A stretch of DNA of 12,866 bases from Lachnospiraceae bacterium UBA6403. Its GTDB lineage: Bacteria; Bacillota; Clostridia; Lachnospirales; Lachnospiraceae. The notes below the pieces were generated by a model. It was not told the DNA's origin. It was given only the letters and a program-made list of their open reading frames with translations, and did no database searches. Where the stretch lies: positions 37,233 to 50,098 of the forward strand of contig DJPV01000070.1 in assembly GCA_002437435.1 (NCBI GenBank), in the 5' to 3' direction. Positions 6,638 through 12,866 of this stretch are shown piece by piece; the stretch's first letter is position 1, and the number at the start of each line of letters is the position of its first letter. A program made the position numbers and the translations under genes.

Positions 6638-7414
6638 TCACTTATTTTCCTTAAATATTGCATTTCCTGTGCCTGCCGTATAATCCGTCAGATCCAGTGT
6701 TCCACTTTTTCCTTCCAGTTTTGCAAGAATACTTTCCAGATTCATCAGCTTGTCCTCAAGTCCTGATCCACTTCCAAGTTCAATCTTTATCTTATCCTTA
6801 TATAGAACGATCTCATTGTCACTGTTGAACCGGATCTCATCAATCAACAGTTCATTTTTGTCAATCAGCTGTGTCATGGTAAGGATCTCCTGGAACATCG
6901 CATCATTGGTAACCGGGAGCTTCTCTCCCACAACGATACGGTCAAATTTGAGGCCCTGTATGCATGGCACATCCGGAAGCTTCTCAGTGGAAGTCTCAAG
7001 CACACGCCCATCATTATCAAAATAGATATACTGATCCATATAGATTACACAGCCTGCCATAGATTTCTCATATACAGTGATCGTGATTGTATGCCTACCG
7101 ATCACCTCTATCTGAAACTTATCAACAAAAGTTACATCCTGTACCGGATGAAGTTTGTTATCAATATAGAAAAACAATGTATTGTCTGCATTCTTGCCCT
7201 TTGTTACAATGTCGATCACTTCATCCTTTGTATAATGGACATTTCCAGACACCTGTATCTTTGTCAAGTTATAGCATTTTATAACATAAATATATGCGCC
7301 CATGCACAGCAGCAATAATGCACCCAAAATGATCAAAAAGATCTTTCCGGCTTTTCTCTTTTTCTTCTGTTCAGGTTTTTGCACATTCTGTTCTTTCTGC
7401 ATATCCATATTCAT
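6638..7414 (-). CDS. divIB: Cell division protein DivIB/FtsQ
   Basis: A 258-residue bitopic membrane protein. A basic cytoplasmic tail (KPEQKKKRKAGK) precedes one transmembrane segment (about 24-46). Outside the membrane, YNLTKIQVSGNVHYTKDEV opens the FtsQ-type POTRA domain (about 50-118), followed by the beta domain to roughly residue 245. DivIB works with DivIC/FtsL to connect the Z-ring to FtsW and the division PBP. Sequence divergence is high, as usual for this family, but topology, size and position between ftsW and ftsZ agree. The stop codon of ftsW is 15 bases upstream, so translation may be coupled. The start is uncertain: ATG codons occur at residues 1, 3 and 5, and the only Shine-Dalgarno-like AGG (7415-7417) abuts the first and sits six bases from the second (7406-7408). 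Confidence 0.92.
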   Translation of the reverse strand: MNMDMQKEQNVQKPEQKKKRKAGKIFLIILGALLLLCMGAYIYVIKCYNLTKIQVSGNVHYTKDEVIDIVTKGKNADNTLFFYIDNKLHPVQDVTFVDKFQIEVIGRHTITITVYEKSMAGCVIYMDQYIYFDNDGRVLETSTEKLPDVPCIQGLKFDRIVVGEKLPVTNDAMFQEILTMTQLIDKNELLIDEIRFNSDNEIVLYKDKIKIELGSGSGLEDKLMNLESILAKLEGKSGTLDLTDYTAGTGNAIFKENK

Positions 7415-7429
7415 CCTATACTATATCTT

Positions 7430-8575
7430 CTATCTTCCCGGTTTTATCTGTCTTGCAACCGCAAGCATAAGTCCCATTTCAAGTAACAGGAAGAAAATCG
7501 AGCTGCCACCATAACTGATAAACGGAAGTGGTACACCCGTCGGTGGTATCGTATTTGTTACAACACTGATATTGATCAGTACCTGTACTGCAATATGTGC
7601 CATGACCCCAACTGCGATCAAACCGCCAAATCGATCACCCGAATTGATGGCAAGTACCGTGCACCTGTAGATCAGTAAGATAAACATTATGATCGTAAGC
7701 ACAGCTCCAAATAATCCAAGTTCTTCGCAGATAACAGAAAAAATCATATCATTATGTGATTCCGGGATAAATCCCATCTTCTGAATGCTGTTTCCAAGTC
7801 CTCTGCCAAAAAAACCGCCGGAACCGATCGCATATAAAGACTGCATGGTCTGATATCCATCATCATATTTCTCCGGAGCAAGCCAGATACGAATACGGTC
7901 TGCGCGATATCCCGCTGTAGCGATAAATACTACACACATCAGAATTCCCAGAACTCCCATCAATATAAAATGCCAGTTTTTCGGACTCGCTACAAATACA
8001 ATGATCATCACGATTCCAAAACAGATGATCGCCGTACTTAAGTTCTCGATTGCGATCAATACGATCGTTACGAACGGAAGCAGGAGCATCTTGGCAAGCC
8101 CTTTAATCGTATTCAGACTTCGGGGTTTTCTGGTACAGATATCAGCTGTATAGACGATCAGCGCCAGCTTTGCAAACTCAGATGGCTGAAAGCCAAATGC
8201 TCCGATATAGATCCATCTGGTTGAACCATGACTCGCACTTCCTATAATGTAGACCAGCACCAGAAGTGCCATTGCCACATAGAGAAAATACTTGGAGTAT
8301 CTTGCATATCTGCGATAATCAATCTTAGATACCAGAAACATTCCAATCAACGCAACAAGTTCAAAAATGAGCTGTCTTTTTGCAAAATATGTACTGTCGC
8401 CATATAATTCATCTGCCCGGTAGGAGCTGGTACTGTATACCATAACCAAACCAAACAGTACAAGTCCCAATACAATTCCAAGCAGCGGATAGTCAAAGTA
8501 GCGTCCGCTATACCATAACGGCTGTTTTCTGCTATCTATCTCATTTGTATCTGTTTTCCTGTTTCTGTCATTCAA
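7430..8575 (-). CDS. ftsW: SEDS-family peptidoglycan polymerase FtsW (SpoVE-like)
   Basis: A polytopic membrane protein of about 381 residues with some ten hydrophobic segments, the size of FtsW/SpoVE. It polymerises lipid II into glycan strands together with a class B PBP. Signature stretches (residues counted from the TTG) are GSTRWIYIGAFGFQPSEFAK (117-136), GRGLGNSIQKMGFIPESHND with the presumed catalytic Asp276, and TGVPLPFISYGGSS (346-359). The usual QPDLGT motif reads IENLSTA here. The frame also has GTG at 8582-8584, which overlaps the murD stop as GTGA, but the AAGGAG (8584-8589) abuts that codon with no spacing. The TTG at 8573-8575 has eight-base spacing, so I prefer it; the GTG start would add three residues. 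FtsW and SpoVE cannot be told apart by sequence alone; the adjacent divIB and ftsZ favour FtsW. Confidence 0.95.
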   Translation of the reverse strand: MNDRNRKTDTNEIDSRKQPLWYSGRYFDYPLLGIVLGLVLFGLVMVYSTSSYRADELYGDSTYFAKRQLIFELVALIGMFLVSKIDYRRYARYSKYFLYVAMALLVLVYIIGSASHGSTRWIYIGAFGFQPSEFAKLALIVYTADICTRKPRSLNTIKGLAKMLLLPFVTIVLIAIENLSTAIICFGIVMIIVFVASPKNWHFILMGVLGILMCVVFIATAGYRADRIRIWLAPEKYDDGYQTMQSLYAIGSGGFFGRGLGNSIQKMGFIPESHNDMIFSVICEELGLFGAVLTIIMFILLIYRCTVLAINSGDRFGGLIAVGVMAHIAVQVLINISVVTNTIPPTGVPLPFISYGGSSIFFLLLEMGLMLAVARQIKPGR

Positions 8576-8580
8576 ATATT

Positions 8581-9936
8581 TCACTCCTTAAAATCACGGA
8601 CATATTCTTTGAACATTCTTCCTCGCTGTTCATAATTATCGAACATTCCCCAGCTTGCACATGCCGGAGAAAGAAGAACTGCTTCTCCATCTTTTGCATT
8701 CTCATGACAATATTTTACTGCTTCTAACAGATTATCTTCAAATACAATATTATGGAATCCGTGTTTCTTGGCAGTCTCTGCAATCTTCTTTGCTGTCTGA
8801 CCGATCAGAACCAGACATCTGACTTTGCCATCAAATGCATCGATCCACTCATCATAGGTAGAACCCTTATCATAACCTCCACCGATCAGATAGGTTGGTT
8901 TTACCATTGCCTGAATTCCTTTGATTGCTGCATCCGGATTTGTTCCCTTTGAATCATTATAATAATCCACGCCAGCCACTGTCTTTACATATTCTATTCT
9001 ATGCTCTACGGCCTTAAAGCTTACTGCAACATCACGGATGATATTAACCGGCACTCCCATATAATATGAAATACCAACTGCCGCAAGTACATTTTCAACA
9101 TTATGGGAACCAAGCAGGATCAGATCTTTTAATGCAAGAACATCGATCTTTTTACCGTCAGCTTCGATCACGATATGACCATCCTCGACATATACACCTC
9201 CGGCAGGCTTTTCCAATCTGCTGAAATATACAACTCTCGGACGGATTCCCTCTGCCATTGCTCTTGTATGTTCGTCATCATAGTTTAATACAACCACATC
9301 TTCTTCTGTCTGGTTCTTTGTGATCGACTTCTTGACATTTCCATAATTCTCAAATGTATAATGACGATTCAGGTGATCCGGTGTCAGATTCAGGACAGCA
9401 CTGACATTTGGATGGAAGTCTACGATCGTCTCCAACTGGAAGCTGCTGATCTCTGCTACTGTAGCGCTGTCGTCATCTGTCGTATCACAAAGTTCTGTAT
9501 ATGGAATACCGATATTCCCAACTACGATAGTCTTTGGATTCCATGCTTTTACGATCTCACCGACAAGTGCAGTCGTAGTTGTCTTACCATTCGTTCCTGT
9601 GATCGCAGCGATCTTACCTTTGCCAAAATAATATGCAAGTTCGATCTCGCTCCATACCGGAATACCAGCTTTCTTTACATCCTCTACAAAAGCAGAATCA
9701 ACCGGAATACCAGGGCTTATAACCATGATATCGGTCTGCTTCAATACTTCATCTGTTAATTTTCCAAGAAGGATCGTAACAAGTTCCGACTGAGAAAGTT
9801 TCTCCATCAGATCATTCTTATCTCTTTTTTCATTTTCATCAAACAGCGTAACCTTTACGCCATGCGCGATCAGAAGCTTTGCTGCACTGATTCCGCTTTT
9901 GCCTGTACCAGCCACTAAAACATTTTTAAAATTCAT
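8581..9936 (-). CDS. murD: UDP-N-acetylmuramoyl-L-alanine--D-glutamate ligase
   Basis: A 451-residue cytoplasmic Mur ligase that adds D-glutamate to UDP-MurNAc-L-Ala using ATP. The N-terminal Rossmann domain has VAGTGKSGISAAK (8-20). The central ATPase domain has the P-loop GTNGKTTT (114-121), AEISSFQLE (161-169) and LNLTPDHLNRH (182-192), with Lys202/203 at the position of the carbamylated lysine. The C-terminal domain ends in the typical LSPACASWGMFDNYEQRG. The frame is open 14 codons further upstream (to 9978), overlapping the end of mraY. The ATG at 9934-9936 has GGAGG (9945-9949) at ideal spacing and begins MNFKNVLVAGTGKSG, so that is the start. It lies 16 bases after mraY and ends next to, or overlapping, the ftsW start, which indicates co-transcription and coupled translation. 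Confidence 0.98.
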   Translation of the reverse strand: MNFKNVLVAGTGKSGISAAKLLIAHGVKVTLFDENEKRDKNDLMEKLSQSELVTILLGKLTDEVLKQTDIMVISPGIPVDSAFVEDVKKAGIPVWSEIELAYYFGKGKIAAITGTNGKTTTTALVGEIVKAWNPKTIVVGNIGIPYTELCDTTDDDSATVAEISSFQLETIVDFHPNVSAVLNLTPDHLNRHYTFENYGNVKKSITKNQTEEDVVVLNYDDEHTRAMAEGIRPRVVYFSRLEKPAGGVYVEDGHIVIEADGKKIDVLALKDLILLGSHNVENVLAAVGISYYMGVPVNIIRDVAVSFKAVEHRIEYVKTVAGVDYYNDSKGTNPDAAIKGIQAMVKPTYLIGGGYDKGSTYDEWIDAFDGKVRCLVLIGQTAKKIAETAKKHGFHNIVFEDNLLEAVKYCHENAKDGEAVLLSPACASWGMFDNYEQRGRMFKEYVRDFKE

Positions 9937-9952
9937 TTTCTCATCCTCCGTA

Positions 9953-10912
9953 TTAAACAGCCAGCAAGCCAACAACACAAAGCACTGCTGTCACTATTGC
10001 AAATATTGATACAACCTTTGTCTCAGGCCAGCCGGAAAGCTCAAAATGATGGTGAATCGGTGCCATTTTAAACACACGTTTTCCAGTCAGTTTGAATGAA
10101 GCTACCTGAATGATGACGGATAATACTTCTATAAAATATATGAATGCCACAATAAGAATAAATAATGGCATTTTTAACATGTATGCAATGGATGCTACAA
10201 AACCGCCAAGTGCAAGAGAACCGGTATCTCCCATAAATACTCTTGCAGGATATACATTATAAACAAGGAATCCTAATAAACTTCCCATAGCTGCACAGGA
10301 TATCGGTGCAAGACCTGAACCTGTTCCGATCGCAACAACGGTAAAAAACGTAGCGATCAGTGCTGTTACAGATGAAGCAAGACCATCCAGACCATCTGTA
10401 AAGTTTGCTCCATTTACTGTTCCAAGCACAACAAAGAACAATAATACGATATAAACCCATTTATCAAGAACAATTGTCTTACCGATAAAAGGTATGATGA
10501 TCTCGTTGTTGATCTCTGTATATTTCTCAATATAATATGCAAATACAGCTGTTACGACGAACTGTCCCAGCATCTTCTGCCATGCACGAAGTCCCATAGA
10601 TCGCTTCATTACTACTTTAATATAATCATCCAGAAATCCGATCAGCCCGAACCCAAGTGTTACAAACAGTACCGGAAGAATATCAGGATAATCTTTCATA
10701 TAAAATAATGAGGTGATCACCAAACTCAGCAGGATGATCAATCCACCCATCGTCGGAGTTCCGGACTTCTTCAGATGTGTTTCCGGACCATCATCTCGTA
10801 CAAACTGTCCAAATTTCAGTTTCTTTAAAAATGGAATCACGATAGGGCTTAACACCACACTGATTCCAAACGCTATAAGTATTGGTAAAATAATTGAAAA
10901 ATCCAAGTTCAT
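9953..10912 (-). CDS. mraY: Phospho-N-acetylmuramoyl-pentapeptide-transferase
   Basis: A 319-residue integral membrane enzyme with about ten transmembrane segments. It transfers phospho-MurNAc-pentapeptide from UDP to undecaprenyl phosphate, forming lipid I on the inner face of the membrane. Visible signatures are THLKKSGTPTMGG (46-58), the Mg2+-binding pair Asp95-Asp96 in LDDYIK, NFTDGLDG (170-177), FMGDTGSLALGG (226-237) and the HHH motif in MAPIHHHFELSGW (283-295). The length is normal. The ATG at 10910-10912 has AAGGAG (10922-10927) nine bases upstream. It follows the PBP by 72 bases and precedes murD by 16. In Bacillus, murE lies directly upstream of mraY, but here the upstream gap is too small for it. 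Confidence 0.98.
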   Translation of the reverse strand: MNLDFSIILPILIAFGISVVLSPIVIPFLKKLKFGQFVRDDGPETHLKKSGTPTMGGLIILLSLVITSLFYMKDYPDILPVLFVTLGFGLIGFLDDYIKVVMKRSMGLRAWQKMLGQFVVTAVFAYYIEKYTEINNEIIIPFIGKTIVLDKWVYIVLLFFVVLGTVNGANFTDGLDGLASSVTALIATFFTVVAIGTGSGLAPISCAAMGSLLGFLVYNVYPARVFMGDTGSLALGGFVASIAYMLKMPLFILIVAFIYFIEVLSVIIQVASFKLTGKRVFKMAPIHHHFELSGWPETKVVSIFAIVTAVLCVVGLLAV

Positions 10913-10931
10913 TTTTTTGTACTCCTTACCT

Positions 10932-10976
10932 GCTATTTCTTTTTGAAACAGCTATATTTTTTCCTCATGTATGAGG
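10932..10976 (-). other. Two small hairpins between the PBP gene and mraY
   Basis: On the minus-strand RNA, CCTCAT-AC-ATGAGG (10963-10976) forms a short, tight dyad. It is followed by an 8-bp stem GCTGTTTC / GAAATAGC with one G-U pair and a loop of five A (10932-10952). The second hairpin ends about five bases before the mraY Shine-Dalgarno. Neither has a U-tract. They may modulate mraY translation or mark an mRNA processing site; chance is also possible. Confidence 0.35.
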
Positions 10977-10984
10977 TAACTTTC

Positions 10985-12715
10985 TTATTCTTCCTTTTGT
11001 ATTCCCAGATATGGCAAAATGTTGGAAAAAACTTCCTGTACAACCGGTGCTGCGATCGTGCCGCCATAATATATTCCCGTCGGTTCATCGATCATAACAA
11101 ATGCCATTACCTGCGGTTCATTTGCCGGTGCAAAGCCTATGAACGATGATATGTATTTTCCCGTTCCTCTGGGATATTTTTCGCTGGTCGCTGTCTTACC
11201 ACCGATCCGATAGCCCTCAACCTGTGCTTTACTTCCACCACCTTCTGCCACTACGGATTCCAGCAGATCCCGCATCAATGCTGATGTCTCACTGCTGACT
11301 GCCTGCTCCGTGACCGGATATTCCAGATTTGTTGTTACCTGATTGTCTGCATCCGTCACCTTCATTCCAATATGTGGTGTGATCTTATCACCACCATTTA
11401 TAACGGTAGCTGCCGCTGTCACAAACTGGATCGGTGATATCTGAATTGACTGTCCGAAGGACATCGTTGCCAGTTCCACCGGTCCGATATCTGAAAGCTT
11501 GTGCATGATCGAATTTGCTTCTCCCGGAAGATCGATTCCTGTTTTCTCAAACAGTCCAAGATCTCTGTATGTCTGATACAGATTCGTGGCTCCTGTCCGC
11601 TCCCCGATCGTCATAAATGCCGGATTGCAGGAATTCATCAATGCATGGCGAAAATCCTCTGATCCATGTCCTGTCGTCTTATGGCATCTGATTCGTCGAT
11701 CTTCCACAATCTTATATCCCGGACAATAAAAGGTATCAGATAATGATACTGTCCCAGCCTCTAATGCTGCAGTCGCCGTCACGATCTTAAATGTCGATCC
11801 CGGCTCATAGGTATCACTGACTGTAAAATTACGCCACATATTATTCAGCGCATCCATCTTCTGTGCTTCCGTCATACTCTCATAACCATCAATCCCTGTA
11901 TTCAACTGAAATGGCTGATTCAGATCATATTCCGGCACATCAACCATGGCATATATCTCTCCATTTTGAGGGTTCATGATAATCATCGCCACACGTTTTG
12001 CCTGTTTTTCTTTCATAACAGCAAGTGCTGCCTGTGTTGCATATTTTTGTATTGTCAAGTCCATGGAAAGTACCAGATTATCTCCCGGTACAGGACTTAC
12101 TCTCGTTTCCTTTACATTTGGCAGTTCGATTCCTTTTGCATCCGTTACTGTACGGATACTGCCATCTTCTCCTGCCAGTATCTCATTATACCAAACCTCA
12201 AGACCGACAATGCCCTGATTGTCAGATCCAGTGAATCCAAGAACCTTGGAAGCAAGACTTCCATAAGGATAATACCTTTTATAGTCCTCGTCAACCTTAA
12301 TTCCGGCAACATTCAGTTCTCTTATGGCATCTCCGGTCACTTTATCTATATTGGTCGCGATCAGCTCCCGCGATGAAACCTTTGTTACCTTCTTGCGGAT
12401 CTCTGTCTCATCTTTTTCCAGATATTTATCTAAGACACTGATAACTTCTTCTTCATCTTCAATCTGGCTGTGGATCACAGACACGGAACAGACCGCCTTA
12501 TTATCAGCCAGAACGTTTCCATTTCTGTCATAGATCTTGCCTCTCGGCGCTTTGATGCTTCGTTCTCTTTCGTGAAGTTCTGTTGCAGCACTATCATAAT
12601 AATCCGCTTTTACAACCATCAGATAAGCAAGTCTGCCCATCAGAAATACTGCCGCCATAACAAGTGCGATACAGGTGTAATATATCTTTCGCCGATTAAA
12701 ACTATATAGCTTCAT
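10985..12715 (-). CDS. Class B penicillin-binding protein (SpoVD/FtsI-like)
   Basis: A 576-residue membrane-anchored peptidoglycan transpeptidase. One signal anchor lies at about 11-35. The pedestal domain (about 50-210) includes the RGKIYDRNGNVLA motif (58-70). The transpeptidase domain follows: STFK with the acylated Ser307 (307-310), SCN (362-364) and KTAT (507-510). The third motif is normally KTG, so Ala509 replaces the usual Gly; I recall similar variants in Lachnospiraceae proteins of this type. There is no C-terminal PASTA domain, unlike Bacillus SpoVD. It presumably pairs with FtsW to cross-link septal or spore-cortex peptidoglycan; which of the two cannot be decided here. The ATG (12713-12715) has only a weak GGCGG nearby, and in-frame stops upstream rule out longer forms. 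A second PBP may lie upstream outside the window. Confidence 0.93.
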   Translation of the reverse strand: MKLYSFNRRKIYYTCIALVMAAVFLMGRLAYLMVVKADYYDSAATELHERERSIKAPRGKIYDRNGNVLADNKAVCSVSVIHSQIEDEEEVISVLDKYLEKDETEIRKKVTKVSSRELIATNIDKVTGDAIRELNVAGIKVDEDYKRYYPYGSLASKVLGFTGSDNQGIVGLEVWYNEILAGEDGSIRTVTDAKGIELPNVKETRVSPVPGDNLVLSMDLTIQKYATQAALAVMKEKQAKRVAMIIMNPQNGEIYAMVDVPEYDLNQPFQLNTGIDGYESMTEAQKMDALNNMWRNFTVSDTYEPGSTFKIVTATAALEAGTVSLSDTFYCPGYKIVEDRRIRCHKTTGHGSEDFRHALMNSCNPAFMTIGERTGATNLYQTYRDLGLFEKTGIDLPGEANSIMHKLSDIGPVELATMSFGQSIQISPIQFVTAAATVINGGDKITPHIGMKVTDADNQVTTNLEYPVTEQAVSSETSALMRDLLESVVAEGGGSKAQVEGYRIGGKTATSEKYPRGTGKYISSFIGFAPANEPQVMAFVMIDEPTGIYYGGTIAAPVVQEVFSNILPYLGIQKEE

Positions 12716-12738
12716 GCTGACCGCCGGATTTATTTATC

Positions 12739-12766
12739 CTTATATCTTATTACTTTTTGCGGACAA
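12739..12766 (-). promoter_or_regulatory. Weak candidate promoter before the PBP gene
   Basis: In the 88-base gap upstream of the PBP gene the minus strand reads TTGTCC (12761-12766), 16 bases, then TATAAG (12739-12744). The boxes match four and five of six consensus bases. The transcript would have a very short leader of about 16 bases. The gene may simply be read through from the upstream gene, because no terminator is seen. Low confidence. Confidence 0.25.
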
Positions 12767-12803
12767 ATATGCCACCGACGACAACATTCCATATATTTCC
12801 ATT

Positions 12804-12866
12804 TTATTCATCTGCAACCTTGGCTTCTGTTGTGCTTTCTGTTGTGTCCTCAGATGATGCAGCTGT
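12804..12866 (-). CDS. 3' end of an upstream gene with acidic Ser/Thr-rich tail (partial)
   Basis: Only the last 20 codons and a TAA stop are in the window. They read TAASSEDTTESTTEAKVADE, a low-complexity acidic, Ser/Thr-rich tail typical of disordered C-termini. The 88-base gap to the PBP is short and on the same strand. In related clostridia a second PBP or FtsL can occupy this place, so a tailed PBP is a reasonable guess, but nothing in these residues proves it. A second frame on the same strand is also open from the window edge to about 12744. Its Gln/His/Arg-rich sequence looks less natural, so I prefer this frame. Confidence 0.5.
   Translation of the reverse strand, partial: TAASSEDTTESTTEAKVADE

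Noticed and set aside
9937..9978. Fourteen extra codons at the N-terminus of murD (MLLACWLFNTEDEK).
   Set aside because: They overlap the end of mraY and contain the murD Shine-Dalgarno; MurD proteins normally begin just before the GTGKSG loop.
12744..12866. Alternative open frame at the right edge ending MEIYGMLSSVAYLSAKSNKI.
   Set aside because: Its composition is unnatural compared with the acidic tail in the other frame, and no ribosome binding site precedes its ATG.
1..12866. Mobile element, phage, CRISPR or defence system within the window.
   Set aside because: No transposase, integrase, repeat array or defence domain was seen; apart from the solitary mazF all genes are core housekeeping genes on one strand.

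Overview
The window reads as chromosomal DNA from a low-to-moderate-GC Firmicute, most likely a Clostridia member of the Lachnospiraceae type. The grounds are the protein sequences (a TTG-started FtsZ beginning MLEIKSND, a penicillin-binding protein with KTAT in place of KTG, strong AAGGAGG ribosome binding sites) and the division/cell-wall gene order. This family assignment is an inference from pattern recognition, not from a search. Every supported gene lies on the minus strand, so the biological reading direction is from position 12866 down to 1. I see no tRNA, rRNA, insertion sequence, phage gene or CRISPR array.

In transcription order, the right half (12866 to about 5164) is a compact dcw (division and cell wall) cluster. 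It holds the last 20 codons of an unidentified protein with an acidic Ser/Thr-rich tail, then a class B penicillin-binding protein (SpoVD/FtsI type), mraY, murD, ftsW (SEDS glycan polymerase), divIB/ftsQ and ftsZ. The genes from the PBP to divIB are separated by at most 72 bases, and murD and ftsW are adjacent or overlapping. MurD's nucleotide precursor and MraY's lipid I feed the FtsW/PBP polymerase-transpeptidase pair, DivIB belongs to the divisome, and FtsZ is the scaffold. murE, murG, murB and ftsA, which sit inside this cluster in Bacillus, are absent here.

The left half (5163 to 1) begins with a striking 19-bp perfect inverted repeat, then nnr (NAD(P)HX repair), alr (alanine racemase, which supplies D-Ala for the same cell wall) and mazF (an endoribonuclease toxin with no antitoxin gene beside it). 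A well-formed promoter (TTGACG-17-TATATT), preceded by two dyad sequences, then drives a CorC-type CBS-domain protein. The leader of that gene has a hairpin between the Shine-Dalgarno sequence and the start codon. Last is yebC (a YebC/TACO1 translation or transcription factor), cut by the window's left edge, behind its own structured leader.

No clearly new multi-gene system is visible. The items that merit a second look are small-scale: the ftsZ-nnr inverted repeat, the solitary mazF, the hairpin-bridged ribosome binding site, the KTA motif in the PBP, the non-ATG starts of ftsZ, mazF and ftsW, and an apparent excess of GATC.
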